Shown here piece after piece: positions 44,025-54,663 of a DNA stretch of 64,000 bases. Each line of letters opens with the position of its first letter. Within the stretch, counting starts at the first letter, position 1. Under the pieces are notes generated by a model. The model ran no database searches. It was not told the origin of the DNA and saw only the letters and a program-made list of their open reading frames with translations. Origin of the DNA: Desulfonatronum thioautotrophicum (GTDB lineage Bacteria; Desulfobacterota; Desulfovibrionia; Desulfovibrionales; Desulfonatronaceae); NCBI RefSeq assembly GCF_000934745.1, contig NZ_KN882170.1:124001-188000 (forward strand), in the 5' to 3' direction. The position numbers and the translations under genes are program-made.

Positions 44025-44149
44025 GTCTTTGCAAGATAAAATTGGTCAGAACAAAATGGCCCTGGAACCATCCCGAGGAAAACCTTTGCTTTTGGATGTT
44101 CGATACAATTTGAACATGATTGCATTGCATGCAGAGAATGGAGGTCAGA

Positions 44150-45109
44150 GTGGACAAGGTTATTTGGGAAAAAGTGCAGCGCATTCTGCCATCCCTGTCG
44201 CTTCGAGACCAGGGTCAGGTGTATGTGGACACCTCCGAGTTCATGAACATCTCCTACGGGGATGTCATCGCCTTGAACGGACGACACTTTGTAGTCATCC
44301 GGGACGAAGCAGAGCGGCGTTTCGGCATGGAAGATCCGAAATTCTGGGTCAAACGCTGCCGGGATCTGGAAACGGAAGAGCTTTACATTTTGAAGCTGGT
44401 TTTTCATGAACACTTTGACCAGCATATCGGCTCCATGACCATCCGCTGCTTTCGCAGTCCAGAGAAGGAATCCCGGATCCTCGAACTCGTCAAAAACGAT
44501 GTCCGCTTCATGCAGGGTGTGACGCTGAATGACACCGCGAACAACCCTGTGCGTATCCTGGAGATGATCCGGGGGCGCAGTTTGGACAGTGTTATCGAAG
44601 ATATCGATGTTGATCACGCCAGCTATTTCCAAGAGTATTTTCCCGGCATCCTGAAAAAATACATCGGGGCATGCGAGGCCGTGCTTTTTTTGCATGATCA
44701 CGGCGAACGCCATGGGGACATTCGCCGGGACCACATCTGGATCGAACACTCCACCGGAAGATATCGATGGATTGATTTCGACTACGCCTATGAATCCACG
44801 GAAAACCCCTTCGGACTCGACCTGTTCGGCCTTGGGAACATCCTGCTGTTCATCACCGGCCAAGGCGTGCACACCACCCATGACCTGGCGGCCCTGAGTC
44901 AAGGCCTTGACGACAATCTGACTCCCGAGGACTTTTCCCTGCTTTTCCCAAACCGCCTGGTCAATCTGCGAAAACGGTTTCCCTATATTCCGATTTCCCT
45001 GAACAGGGTCCTGCTGCGCTTTTCCGCGGGTACGGACGTCTTTTATGAAAGCGTGGAAGAGCTGCTTGACGACCTCAAGCCGTGCTTGAAGGAGTTGGGA
45101 GCAGCATAA
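44150..45109 (+). CDS. Protein kinase-like protein
   Basis: About 319 residues from the GTG at 44150, which has GGAGG 5 bases upstream. The N-terminal 100 residues include a region rich in beta-strands (YGDVIALNGRHFVVIRDEAERRFGMEDPKFWVKRC, with Lys as possible ATP ligand). The catalytic-loop equivalent is HGDIRRDHIWIE and the metal-binding motif is DFDYAY in place of DFG, so it belongs to the protein-kinase-like or aminoglycoside-phosphotransferase-like fold. The Lys/Asn usually found after HxD is changed to R...H. Activity is uncertain. The usp gene follows 27 bases on. Confidence 0.6.
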   Translation: MDKVIWEKVQRILPSLSLRDQGQVYVDTSEFMNISYGDVIALNGRHFVVIRDEAERRFGMEDPKFWVKRCRDLETEELYILKLVFHEHFDQHIGSMTIRCFRSPEKESRILELVKNDVRFMQGVTLNDTANNPVRILEMIRGRSLDSVIEDIDVDHASYFQEYFPGILKKYIGACEAVLFLHDHGERHGDIRRDHIWIEHSTGRYRWIDFDYAYESTENPFGLDLFGLGNILLFITGQGVHTTHDLAALSQGLDDNLTPEDFSLLFPNRLVNLRKRFPYIPISLNRVLLRFSAGTDVFYESVEELLDDLKPCLKELGAA

Positions 45110-45135
45110 TGACTATCAAATCGAGGAGTTTGGCC

Positions 45136-45612
45136 ATGAATTTCAAAAAACTTCTGGTGGCCGTGGATGCTTCGGAAAATTCCGCCAGGGCTGTTGCGTA
45201 CGTCGGAGAGATGGTCGGTAATACCCGGGGCTTTCATGTTACGCTGTTGTATGTTGAACGCTTTCCGGAACGGGACACTTTTCCCAACGAGGACTCATGG
45301 CGAGCGGCGTGTCAAAAAGAGGAGAAGACCATCCGGGACTTCCTGGAAGATTCAAGGCGACAACTCGTGAACAGCGGGATTGCTCCGGAACATGTCACCG
45401 TTGAATATGCATCGGCCTCCTCTCTGGGAGCGCGGCGTAGCGAGGGCTACTCCGTGGCTCGTCACGTTCTGCAGTTCCACCAGGAGGGTGGATTTGGAAC
45501 CGTGGTCGTCGGGCGCAGGGGCGTATCCAAAGCCGAGGAGTTCCTCTTCGGCAGCGTGACCACAAAAATCGTCCACAGCGCCAAGGATTGCACGATCTGG
45601 GTCGTCCAATAG
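45136..45612 (+). CDS. Universal stress protein, UspA family
   Basis: A 158-residue UspA-domain protein from the ATG at 45136, with GAGGAG 9 bases upstream. It begins MNFKKLLVAVDASENSARAV and ends with the ATP-binding motif G-x2-G-x9-G-S (GRRGVSKAEEFLFGS) and IVHSAKDCTIWVV. Usp proteins bind ATP and help in stress or starvation. It follows the kinase-like gene closely, so the two are probably co-transcribed; a phosphorylation link between them is speculation. Confidence 0.9.
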   Translation: MNFKKLLVAVDASENSARAVAYVGEMVGNTRGFHVTLLYVERFPERDTFPNEDSWRAACQKEEKTIRDFLEDSRRQLVNSGIAPEHVTVEYASASSLGARRSEGYSVARHVLQFHQEGGFGTVVVGRRGVSKAEEFLFGSVTTKIVHSAKDCTIWVVQ

Positions 45613-45725
45613 CACTTTACACAGCGCAAAGGTGTCTCTTGTTCCGGGCACATGTCCGTCTGAATCGTGGTCACTTCGCGCTGAACCAGACTTGAGCTGA
45701 ATCCCTTGATGACATGGAGCCGTTG

Positions 45726-47429
45726 ATGCCCTCTCCCGCGCAACCATCCCATAACCTGCCCCAGAACCCAGCGGCCATGGATCGCAAAACCAAACTTGCG
45801 CCGGCTCCTTACCTGGACCTGCAAACCAAATTTATGATCGGCACGGCCATGATTCTTCTGGTCTGCTGTTTGACTGGAGCCATTATCATCTATTTTTACG
45901 AAAAACGTCAGCTCGAGAACGAGGCCTATGCCAAGTCGGAGCTGGTCATGGCCGCGGTGGACGCCAGTCGAGCATACGTCAGGGAGGAATTGCGGCCGAT
46001 CATGTTCGAGTTGCTCGGAGACGACCACTTCGTGCGCGAGGCCATGTCCACTTCATATGTCGGGCGGGCTGTGATGGACCGCTTTTCACCTTCACTGCCC
46101 GACCTGGAATACCGAAGGACTTCGATCAACGCCCGCAACCCAAAGTACGAGGCAAATCCTACTGAGTTGAACATGATCGAATACTTTCGCCAAAATCCCC
46201 ACTCCAGTGAATGGCTCGGAATCGTGGACGCGGAAGGCCAGCCTGAATTCCGACGCTTCAAGCCGGTGATCTTCGAGGCGGAATGTCTGCAGTGCCACGG
46301 TGATCCAGCCTACGCCCCACGGGAACTGCGCATCATGTACGGCGATCAGGGTGGATTTGGCCGCACTGCCGGAGAACTGGCCGGGGTGATCTCGGTGGGC
46401 ATGCCCGTGGACGCCGCCCTGAGACAAGTCAGGGGGAGAGCCGTGACCATCTTTGTGGTGGCGTTCGCCGCCTCCCTCTGCATTTTTCTGGCACTCGGCC
46501 TGCTGTTCAACCGGATGGTGGTCTCCAGCCTGCGCGGCCTGCTGCATTCCTTTCAGGACGTGACCGGACAGCATCAACCAGGACCGGAGCGTGACGAATT
46601 GGGACTACTGGGCGTCAGCTTCAACACCATGCTGAGTGAGCTGCACTCTTCCAGACAGCAGTTGCAGCAGTGGAATTTGGCCCTGGAAACAGAGGTCAAC
46701 CGGGTTCGACTGGAACTGGAAAAGACACAGGAAAAACTCATCTACAACGAAAAGATGGCTGCCCTGGGCCGGATGACCGCCAACATCACCCATGCCATCC
46801 GCAACCCCCTGACGGCAGCCGGCGGCTTTGCCCGTCGGTTAACCGATGTTGCCCATGGGGACCGAGAGCGCCAGTATGCGTCGATCATTCTTGCTGAACT
46901 GCACCGTCTGGAAAAAATACTGAAAGAGGTGCTCATCCTCTCCCAGGACAAACCGCTTTCTCGAACGGATCAGGCCCTGGCTGTGGTGGTCCAAACCGCT
47001 CTGGAGCGGCACCAACCCCGATTCAATGATCAAGGCGTGCGGATGCAAGCGGATTTTTCAAAAGACCTGCCCGACATTTCCCTGGATACGGAACAGCTGG
47101 ACATCGTCCTGGATAATCTCCTGGAAAACGCCCTGGACGCCATGCTCCAGGGGGGCCGCTTGACCATAGCGACGGAGGTCCAGGAGCGGGAAGGAAGGAA
47201 ATGGGCGGCGCTGTGCATCACGGACAACGGACCAGGCATTCCCGATGCCGTCATGGAGGTGCTTTTCGAGCCGTTCACCACCAGCAAGGATCTTGGCACG
47301 GGCCTTGGACTGCCCATCTGTAAAAAAATCATTGAGGACCACGGAGGAAAGCTTCTGGTATCAAGTCCGCCGGATCAAGGCACCACCATCCACATTTTCC
47401 TCCCTCTGAACCAGGAAGACGGGTTGTGA
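45726..47429 (+). CDS. Sensor histidine kinase with haem-c type DUF3365 domain
   Basis: A 567-residue membrane kinase; the ATG at 45726 has GGAG 6 bases upstream. Span 1 at about residues 35-58, then a periplasmic DUF3365-type sensor (about 70-230) with a CLQCH motif at 187-191, the covalent haem attachment site. Span 2 is at about 239-262, followed by HAMP, a coiled coil and the kinase core: H-box ITHAIRNPL (His356), DNLLENALDAM, DNGPGIPD and GTGLGLPICKKI. It should sense redox state or a haem ligand such as NO or CO. No response regulator is next to it. Confidence 0.92.
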   Translation: MPSPAQPSHNLPQNPAAMDRKTKLAPAPYLDLQTKFMIGTAMILLVCCLTGAIIIYFYEKRQLENEAYAKSELVMAAVDASRAYVREELRPIMFELLGDDHFVREAMSTSYVGRAVMDRFSPSLPDLEYRRTSINARNPKYEANPTELNMIEYFRQNPHSSEWLGIVDAEGQPEFRRFKPVIFEAECLQCHGDPAYAPRELRIMYGDQGGFGRTAGELAGVISVGMPVDAALRQVRGRAVTIFVVAFAASLCIFLALGLLFNRMVVSSLRGLLHSFQDVTGQHQPGPERDELGLLGVSFNTMLSELHSSRQQLQQWNLALETEVNRVRLELEKTQEKLIYNEKMAALGRMTANITHAIRNPLTAAGGFARRLTDVAHGDRERQYASIILAELHRLEKILKEVLILSQDKPLSRTDQALAVVVQTALERHQPRFNDQGVRMQADFSKDLPDISLDTEQLDIVLDNLLENALDAMLQGGRLTIATEVQEREGRKWAALCITDNGPGIPDAVMEVLFEPFTTSKDLGTGLGLPICKKIIEDHGGKLLVSSPPDQGTTIHIFLPLNQEDGL

Positions 47430-47581
47430 GATCCAGCGGCATCCCCTGGCACTTAGGAGCCGATAACGCTCCAGCCCAGTCCCAGAATAAGTGAAGAAAA
47501 ATATCGCCAAGCAGGCGATGGCTGCTATCGTTCCAGCCTATTGGTGTGGCTGAAGGCTCTCGAACGAGATTCCCTGTAACG

Positions 47582-49906
47582 TCACTCAGCAACCTGCATT
47601 TCCTGGATCAAGTCCCGCAGTCGACGGACCTGTTCCACGAGTCCGGCAAGCTCCTGTTCGGTCTGAGCCATGCCCTGGGCCGTCTGCGTTGAGACCTTGC
47701 TGATCTCGGAAACAGCCCGACTGATCTCCTCGCAGGCCGTGGACTGCTCCTTGCTGGCAGCGGCCATGGCCGCGACTTGGGACGCACTTCCTTCGGCAAG
47801 GCCGGTAATTTCCCGGAGCGAAGTATTGGACCGGGTGGCCAGGTCAACGGAAGCCGCTACATGGTTGGCGGCCAGCTGCACTGCGTCAATACTCCGGTTG
47901 GCGCCGTCCTGAATCGAAGCAATGGACGCGGATACCTCCTGGGTGGCGGACATGGTTTTTTCCGCCAGCTTGCGCACTTCGTCGGCAACAACGGCGAATC
48001 CGCGTCCGGCGTCCCCGGCCCGAGCCGCTTCAATGGCCGCATTCAGCGCCAGCAAGTTGGTCTGGTCGGCAATATCCTCGATCACCGTGATCACCCGCCC
48101 GATATCCCGGGCCCGATCACCCAGAATATCCATGTTCTCCTGAACGCTTCGGGCCTGATCTTGAACCTTGGTGATGGATTCCACCACCTGCAGAACTAGG
48201 CCATGCCCTTCCTCGGCCCGAGCCTTGGTCCCTTCCGAGCCGCGAGCGGCGTGATCGGCATTGGCGGCGATTTCCTGGACCGAGGCATTCATCTCCTCCA
48301 TGGCCGTGGCCGTCTCGGCGGAGCGCTGTTCCTGCTGTCCGGCACCACGGCTGGCCTGGGCCACCTGCAAGGCGATACGGTCCACGGCACTGGAAACCTG
48401 TTGCGAAATTTCCTGCACCTGGGCTGCGACACCCTGGATTTGGGCGTTTTTAGCCTTGATTTCCGCCTCCTGCTCCCGGATGGTGGTCAAATCGTAATAC
48501 AGGGTCAACACTCCGGTGAGATTACCGTCCCAATCGTAAATCGGGTTGGCGTTGACACTCAAAATCTTTTTTCGCCCCTTGACTAGTACCTCCATTTCCC
48601 CTTCCACACGACGCTTCTCTTGAAGGGCCTGCGTTGATCTGGTTTGGCGGCCGGATTCCCCATGAAAAAACAATCCGGCATCTTGCTGGAGATATTTTTC
48701 GGGTGTGCCGTCCTTGTCCAGGATTTCCAGCAACAAGTGGTTAGTATGGATAATTCGGAAATGGTTGTCCAAAACAAGAAATGGAAAATTGGCGGAAATG
48801 CTTTGCAGCACCCCCTCGGAAAAACCGAGCTTGTTCTTCAACTCCTGAACCATGACACTCAGGTTGTCAGCCAATTCTGCCAGTTCAAAACGAAATCGTC
48901 CATCCAGACGGGCACCCAGGTCACCGTGAGTGATACGATCAGCAAAGGATTCAATGGAGGCCAGGGGATTCATCACGTACCGCTTCAGGAACACGATGAT
49001 CAGGGTAGTCAGCAGTAAGACCATGATAGTCCCGCAAACAATCAGGATATTGCGCTGCTGGCCGGGAACGGTACGCATTTCCGCGGCCTCAAGGACCGTC
49101 AAAACTCTCCAATTGTTCAGCGGCATCGTCGTGATGGCCATGAACATGGCCTGACCATCCTGAAGAAAGGAAAGCAGCCCTTCTTCAACATGCATGGCTC
49201 GACCCAAGCCGTCTTCCGTCGACATGCTGAGTATCCGACCAGGATCCCGGCCATGGGCAACCACGTGGCCGGCATGGTCCAGAATCGCCGCAAACCCGCT
49301 CCTTCCAACGGAAATTGAATCAATGAACTGGCCGGTAAAGTTCTCCCAGCGCATTGCCACGGACACGCCTCCGGCCACGTCACCGGTCAGATCCCGAACC
49401 ACCGCTGCGGCGTTCAGGGTCGGCACGGCGGCGTTATGGACTCGACGAACCCGCCTCTCCATGACCACCTCTCCCTGGGTGAACACCTGTTGCAAAAACG
49501 GTTCATCTCGCAGGGACATTCCGGTCAAATCCTGATCATCCGCAGTATACCCGACAACAACCTCCCCGTCGGCATCAAACAACGAAACGGCCCAAATGTC
49601 CGGATAGCCGCTCATGAAATTCGTGATGATCCTGGCGGCATCCTGACGAAAATAGTCGGACTGCAAGGCACTTTCAAAGGCATTCTGGGCGGCGAGAGAG
49701 GCTGTCAACGAGGCGAGGTTATGGATGTAGTTCTCCAGCACCTGGGATGTCGAATCGGAAACATTGTGCATTGTCCTGGTCTGCAGGGCCAAGGCCATGT
49801 CATACGTGGACTTGTTGACATAGAAGACCAATGCCCCGACGGCCAGAGAGACGGAAAGGGCCACTACCAGGATCAGTTGCGTGTTCAGGCTCCGGATGTT
49901 TATCAT
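47582..49906 (-). CDS. Methyl-accepting chemotaxis protein with Cache and PAS domains
   Basis: A 774-residue chemoreceptor: span 1 at about 10-30, a double-Cache extracellular domain (about 35-275), span 2 near 285-308, HAMP, a PAS-like domain (about 370-480, with [21 protein letters not shown]), and a cytoplasmic signalling domain of about 270 residues with the hairpin tip [24 protein letters not shown] (written here [15 protein letters not shown] in this protein). Cache domains sense small molecules such as amino and organic acids. No che genes are nearby, so it feeds a system encoded elsewhere. Confidence 0.93.
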   Translation of the reverse strand: MINIRSLNTQLILVVALSVSLAVGALVFYVNKSTYDMALALQTRTMHNVSDSTSQVLENYIHNLASLTASLAAQNAFESALQSDYFRQDAARIITNFMSGYPDIWAVSLFDADGEVVVGYTADDQDLTGMSLRDEPFLQQVFTQGEVVMERRVRRVHNAAVPTLNAAAVVRDLTGDVAGGVSVAMRWENFTGQFIDSISVGRSGFAAILDHAGHVVAHGRDPGRILSMSTEDGLGRAMHVEEGLLSFLQDGQAMFMAITTMPLNNWRVLTVLEAAEMRTVPGQQRNILIVCGTIMVLLLTTLIIVFLKRYVMNPLASIESFADRITHGDLGARLDGRFRFELAELADNLSVMVQELKNKLGFSEGVLQSISANFPFLVLDNHFRIIHTNHLLLEILDKDGTPEKYLQQDAGLFFHGESGRQTRSTQALQEKRRVEGEMEVLVKGRKKILSVNANPIYDWDGNLTGVLTLYYDLTTIREQEAEIKAKNAQIQGVAAQVQEISQQVSSAVDRIALQVAQASRGAGQQEQRSAETATAMEEMNASVQEIAANADHAARGSEGTKARAEEGHGLVLQVVESITKVQDQARSVQENMDILGDRARDIGRVITVIEDIADQTNLLALNAAIEAARAGDAGRGFAVVADEVRKLAEKTMSATQEVSASIASIQDGANRSIDAVQLAANHVAASVDLATRSNTSLREITGLAEGSASQVAAMAAASKEQSTACEEISRAVSEISKVSTQTAQGMAQTEQELAGLVEQVRRLRDLIQEMQVAE

Positions 49907-50034
49907 GACTACTTGGGCACCAATAATTATTATGGATATCGAAAAGCATTTTTGGCCAGCACCATCTTTTCACTACGTCAATCTGGTGTACCGCACAATT
50001 CCGGTGTGCTGGAATGTAAAATCAGCTCGATGCG

Positions 50035-51924
50035 CTACGGAGAGCAGCTTAACTGACGCTGGGTGGGCAGTGAGGCGTGTTCGCGGAGGATGGGGACGAG
50101 TTTGTCCGGTGGGAGCGGGCGGCAGAAGTGATAGCCCTGGATGAAATCACAGCCGTGTTCACTGAGAAATTCCCGTTGCTCAGCGGTTTCCACACCCTCG
50201 GCCACAACGCTGAGCTTGAGACTGCGGGCCAGGGCAATGACCGCGGTGGCAATGGTGGCCCCGTCCTCCTGGTAGCCGATGCTCTGGATGAAACATTTGT
50301 CGATCTTCAGGGTGTCGATGGGCAGGTTGAGCAGGTAGCTCAAGGAGGAATATCCCGTGCCGAAATCGTCGATGGCCACCAGCACGCCCATCTCTCCCAG
50401 AACGTGTAGTGCGGACTGCGCCTGTTTGATGTTCTGCATCAGCACGTTTTCGGTCAGTTCCAGTTCCAGACAGCGTGGGGGTAGGCCGCTTTCAGCCAGG
50501 ATGCGCCGCACAACATCCGGAAAGTCCGGCTGCTCCAATTGCCATCCGGCCAGATTCACCGCCATGCATACGTACACGCCCAGTTCATCCTGCCACTGCT
50601 TGTTCTGACGGCAGGCTTCCCGAAGCACAAACTCCCCGATGGAGGACATCAAGCCCAATTCCTCGGCCAGGGGGATAAAGGTCAACGGCGAAACAAACCC
50701 CATCTCCGGGTGCTGCCAACGCAACAGTGCCTCCACGCCGACGACCCTGCCGGTACTCAGTTCCACCTGTGGCTGATAGTGGAGCTGCAACTGTTCGTTA
50801 TCCAGGGCCTTGCGCAGGTGGCTTTCCAGGCTCAGGCGGGCATTGACCTGGGTGTTCATTTCCGGCTTGAAAAACTGGAAATTGTTTTTGCCGTTTTCCT
50901 TGGCATGGTACATGGCCGCATCGGAATTTTTCTGCAGTTCTTCCGGATCTGCCGCGTCCTGCGGGTACAAGGCCACACCAATGCTCGTGGTCACCACCAC
51001 CTCCCGACCCTCCAGCATAAAGGGACGGGACATGCACTCCAGAATTTTCCTGGCCACCACCGAGGCATCCTGGGGTGAACGCACATCGTCCAAAATAATG
51101 GTGAATTCGTCGCCTCCCAAACGGGAGACAGTATCCTTCTTGCGCACGGATTCCAGAAGACGGGCGGCCACGCTCTTCAGCAGTCGATCGCCTACGGAGT
51201 GACCCAGTGTGTCGTTGATCAGCTTGAAACGGTCCAGATCCAGAAACATCAAGGCCACGGAATGGTCGTTGCGTTCCGCGCGGCGGCAGGCTTGGCTCAG
51301 TCGATCCTTGAACAGCAGTCGGTTCGGCAGATCGGTCAGGGCGTCGTAATGGGCCAGAAAAAAGAGATGGGCCTGTTTGCGCTCGGTGATTGCTCCCAGC
51401 AGATCATGGCCGTTGCCAATGCCGAAGTACTTGCCGTCCTTTGTCAGGATAAAGCCGTCGTACATGTGCTGCATCCCGGCATCGATGATGATCCGGGCCA
51501 GATCGTCAATAGATACGTTCTCGTCCACGATCACAGGATTTGCGACCATGTACAGGCTGATCGGTTTGCGGCCGTGCAGTTCCCGGGTGAAGGGCTGGCT
51601 GAACAGTTCATGCAGCTTGTTCCGGTTGATCAGCCCGATGGGCTTGCCGTTCTGGACCACTGGCAGGACCATCACCTCGGGATGATTTCGGAATGTTTCA
51701 TAGACGTTCAGCAGGGGTAATGTCGGCTCGACGTACGGGGCCGAGCGCATCAAGGAACAAGCCCTGGGGGTGGACCTGTCGGGTCGACCCTGATCGCGGC
51801 ACGAAAAGTCCAGGGGCATCTCGTTCAAAACCGACACGGTAAATTCAGGCGCTTCGGCAGCAGATATCTTGGTTTCGTTGCGAGGCATGGACATCTTTTG
51901 AGGGGCTTTTGCCTGACCGGTCAT
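50035..51924 (-). CDS. CBS-GGDEF-EAL protein (diguanylate cyclase/phosphodiesterase)
   Basis: About 629 residues from the ATG at 51924 (GGGGAAAG upstream). Domains in order: a CBS-pair-like module (VMVLPVVQNGKPIGLINRNKL and DGFILTKDGKYFGIG), a GGDEF domain with intact RLGGDEF and an EAL domain with GVEALLRW, ELTENVLM, DDFGTGYSSLSYL and AEGVET. Both enzyme sites look complete, so it may make or break cyclic di-GMP. It lies 79 bases behind pstB in the same direction, where many pst operons have phoU, so phosphate state may be coupled to cyclic di-GMP. That link is inference from position. Confidence 0.92.
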   Translation of the reverse strand: MTGQAKAPQKMSMPRNETKISAAEAPEFTVSVLNEMPLDFSCRDQGRPDRSTPRACSLMRSAPYVEPTLPLLNVYETFRNHPEVMVLPVVQNGKPIGLINRNKLHELFSQPFTRELHGRKPISLYMVANPVIVDENVSIDDLARIIIDAGMQHMYDGFILTKDGKYFGIGNGHDLLGAITERKQAHLFFLAHYDALTDLPNRLLFKDRLSQACRRAERNDHSVALMFLDLDRFKLINDTLGHSVGDRLLKSVAARLLESVRKKDTVSRLGGDEFTIILDDVRSPQDASVVARKILECMSRPFMLEGREVVVTTSIGVALYPQDAADPEELQKNSDAAMYHAKENGKNNFQFFKPEMNTQVNARLSLESHLRKALDNEQLQLHYQPQVELSTGRVVGVEALLRWQHPEMGFVSPLTFIPLAEELGLMSSIGEFVLREACRQNKQWQDELGVYVCMAVNLAGWQLEQPDFPDVVRRILAESGLPPRCLELELTENVLMQNIKQAQSALHVLGEMGVLVAIDDFGTGYSSLSYLLNLPIDTLKIDKCFIQSIGYQEDGATIATAVIALARSLKLSVVAEGVETAEQREFLSEHGCDFIQGYHFCRPLPPDKLVPILREHASLPTQRQLSCSP

Positions 51925-52003
51925 GGTTTTACTTTCCCCAGCGAGCCCAATGTGATTGAATACCGTGTTTCCAAAAGATGGATGTGTGTCTTCAATGCAC
52001 AAA

Positions 52004-52852
52004 TCAACCAAAGCGTCCGGTGATATAGTCTTCCGTCGCTTTCTGCTTGGGCTGGGTAAACAAGGAGATGGTGTCCATGTATTCCACCAATTTGCCCAGA
52101 TACATATACGCCGTATAGTCCGAAACTCGCGCTGCCTGCTGCATGTTGTGGGTAACGATGACGATCGTATACTGCTCCTTGAGCTTGAAAATCAGTTCCT
52201 CCACCTTGGCCGTGGAAATTGGGTCCAGGGCTGAGCAGGGCTCGTCCAGGAGAATCACTTCCGGCTCAATGGCCACGGCCCGGGCAATAACCAGTCGCTG
52301 TTGCTGCCCGCCGGACAGGCCAAAGGCGTTTTCCTGGAGGCGGTCCTTGACCTCATCCCACAGGGCCGCGCCGCGCAGAGCGTATTCCACCACATCGTTC
52401 AGCTTCTTCTTGTCGTTCACACCCTGCAACCGCAAGCCATAGGCCACATTTTCATAGATGGATTTGGGAAACGGGTTGGGCTTCTGGAAGACCATCCCCA
52501 CCCTGCGACGCAACTCAGCCACGTCTACGGTCCGCTCGTAAATATTCCGTCCGTCCAGCCTGATGCTGCCTTCGACACGACAAATGTCGATCAGGTCGTT
52601 CATCCGGTTGAAACAGCGCAATAGTGTGGATTTGCCGCAACCGCTGGGACCGATAAATGCGGTGACCCTCCGGTTGGGGATCTTCATGGAAATATCCTTC
52701 AGGGCCTGGTCCTTGCCGTAATAGAGCTGAAGGTCCTCCACTTCCAGGGAAAAGGTTTCCTTGCTGAAATCCATTTTCTCTCGTGGGTTGTCGGCGAAGA
52801 AATTCGCCATCACTCCGTGAGTCGTTCCGGTCGTGTTCGTCGTGGTACTCAT
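52004..52852 (-). CDS. pstB: Phosphate ABC transporter ATP-binding protein
   Basis: A 282-residue ATPase with the PstB-specific features [43 protein letters not shown], signature [14 protein letters not shown] and [13 protein letters not shown]. The first 35 residues are a leader longer than in E. coli PstB. AAAGG lies 4 bases before the ATG. It follows pstA by 78 bases. Confidence 0.96.
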   Translation of the reverse strand: MSTTTNTTGTTHGVMANFFADNPREKMDFSKETFSLEVEDLQLYYGKDQALKDISMKIPNRRVTAFIGPSGCGKSTLLRCFNRMNDLIDICRVEGSIRLDGRNIYERTVDVAELRRRVGMVFQKPNPFPKSIYENVAYGLRLQGVNDKKKLNDVVEYALRGAALWDEVKDRLQENAFGLSGGQQQRLVIARAVAIEPEVILLDEPCSALDPISTAKVEELIFKLKEQYTIVIVTHNMQQAARVSDYTAYMYLGKLVEYMDTISLFTQPKQKATEDYITGRFG

Positions 52853-52930
52853 ATCGCCTTTCCGTGAGCTGGTGGTTACGCGTTGGCTTCAGTGGTGGAG
52901 CGTTTTGGTGACAAGGACGCAATTTGACAA

Positions 52931-54604
52931 CTAATCGCTTTCGCTGCGGTATTTCTCTCGCAAGTAATTTCGGATGGTGATCGCGGTCAAATTCAGGGTG
53001 ATGATGATCAGCACCAGGACCAGGGCCGTAGCATAAACTAGTGGTCTGGAGGCCTCAACATTCGGGCTCTGAAAGCCCACGTCATAGATGTGGAAGCCCA
53101 GATGCATGAACTTGCGCTCCAGGTGCAGATACGGGAAATGTCCGTCCACCGGCAGGTTCGGGGCCAATTTGACAACACCCACCAGCATCAGTGGTGCCAC
53201 CTCCCCGGCGGCCCGGGCCACGGCCAGGATCAACCCGGTCATCATCGCCGGGGTGGACAGGGGAATGACCGTCCGCCAGAGCGTCTCGGCCTTGGTTGCG
53301 CCCAGAGCCAAAGAGCCATGACGGATGGTGCTGGGAATCCGGGCCAACCCTTCCTCCGTGGACACGATAACCACGGGCAGGGTCAGCAGGGCCAGGGTCA
53401 ACGAGGCCCAGAGAAGCCCGGGGGTGCCGAAGGTCGGTGCGGGCAGGGCGTCCGGATAGAATATCCGGTCCAGATTGCCACCCACGAAGTAGATGAAAAA
53501 GGCCAAGCCGAACACACCAAAGACAATGGAGGGCACCCCGGCCAGGTTGTTCACGCAAATACGCACCAGCCTGACCAATGGCCCCTGTTTGGCGTACTCC
53601 CGCAGATAGATGGCCGCCAACACCCCCATGGGGGTAACCACGATGGACATCAAAATAACCATCAACACCGTACCGAAAATGGCCGGAAAGATTCCCCCTT
53701 CGGTATTCGCCTCCCTGGGGAATCCGCTCAGGAAATTCCAGATCATGGTCACATAGTGGCTGATTTTTTCAATCAAATTCATGTCATTGGGCCAGTGCAC
53801 ATGAACCACGTTGGCCAAAGGAATTTCCAATCGACGTCCGTCCATGGACTCTGCCACCAGGGAGTCCCGAAGCATTTGCTGCATCAATTCCAGCCGCTCG
53901 GCATTGAGCACCTCAAACTGGCGTTCCAGTTCATCCCGTTCCGCCTGAAGCTCCGCCATGCGAAGACGCAGCTCCTCCGGGTCGATATCCACGGCTCTGG
54001 TCAAACCGCGTTCGGCCAGACGAATCCGTTCGATCTGCAAATTCAGCCCACCGATCTGGAATCGTTCGATGCGGTTAATGGCCCCGGCCAGTTCGTTGGC
54101 CCTGTCCACCAGGGGCAAAAGATCTTCCCTGCCGGCCAACCCCTCGGCAATGACCTCTCCATCTTTCCTGACCTCGCGTAAAAAACCGATGAAATCACCC
54201 CACTCGCGGCGTTCAATGACCATGGCCTCCTGTGGTGTGATCCATTCGGTTATCAATGGCTCGGGATACCATGCGAAGTCACGGCCGGTCAGATCTCGGT
54301 TGCCTTGCTTGATCAAGAAACGCTGGGTCAGTTCAATGTCCTCGGGGATCTGATGACCTCCCTCGCGCAGGATATAACCGGAAACATTTTGAGATCGCAT
54401 CGGGATTCCCAAAATGCGAGCCGGCTCTGTCTCGGTTGTTGCCTGGAATTCGAATTCCACCACGGGTGATGGCCAGAAATGTCCCAACCCGCGTACCGCG
54501 ATCAAGGCCAGAAGGCCAAATACCATGATCATGCTCAGGCTGATCATTCCCCCGGTCAGCCAGATCCAGGGAGAGCCGCTCTTGATCCATTGGCGTGTTT
54601 TCAT
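52931..54604 (-). CDS. pstA: Phosphate ABC transporter permease PstA, long form
   Basis: A 557-residue permease, nearly twice the length of E. coli PstA. A first membrane span (about 15-40) is followed by a periplasmic insertion of about 260 residues, whose end is a charged coiled coil (DPEELRLRMAELQAERDELERQ). The normal permease domain fills the C-terminal 250 residues, with LALGATKAETLWRTVIPLSTPAMM as coupling loop. Such long PstA/PstC pairs are known in Proteobacteria. AGGAAAA lies 6 bases before the ATG. Confidence 0.93.
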   Translation of the reverse strand: MKTRQWIKSGSPWIWLTGGMISLSMIMVFGLLALIAVRGLGHFWPSPVVEFEFQATTETEPARILGIPMRSQNVSGYILREGGHQIPEDIELTQRFLIKQGNRDLTGRDFAWYPEPLITEWITPQEAMVIERREWGDFIGFLREVRKDGEVIAEGLAGREDLLPLVDRANELAGAINRIERFQIGGLNLQIERIRLAERGLTRAVDIDPEELRLRMAELQAERDELERQFEVLNAERLELMQQMLRDSLVAESMDGRRLEIPLANVVHVHWPNDMNLIEKISHYVTMIWNFLSGFPREANTEGGIFPAIFGTVLMVILMSIVVTPMGVLAAIYLREYAKQGPLVRLVRICVNNLAGVPSIVFGVFGLAFFIYFVGGNLDRIFYPDALPAPTFGTPGLLWASLTLALLTLPVVIVSTEEGLARIPSTIRHGSLALGATKAETLWRTVIPLSTPAMMTGLILAVARAAGEVAPLMLVGVVKLAPNLPVDGHFPYLHLERKFMHLGFHIYDVGFQSPNVEASRPLVYATALVLVLIIITLNLTAITIRNYLREKYRSESD

Positions 54605-54663
54605 GCCGTTTTCCTACTGCTTGGTCTAAACATGTCGAATGCGATAAGCTATTCCCGCCGGCT

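Larger units (their letters stand above)
43156..44149. other. Long intergenic region with Pho boxes and nested inverted repeats
   Basis: About 1 kb between divergent genes. It holds the set C Pho-box array (43265-43293) and nested inverted repeats (43845-44024). Two overlapping ORFs at 43287-43761 have basic, low-quality translations, no similarity and no good ribosome-binding site, so I do not call a gene. Confidence 0.55.
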
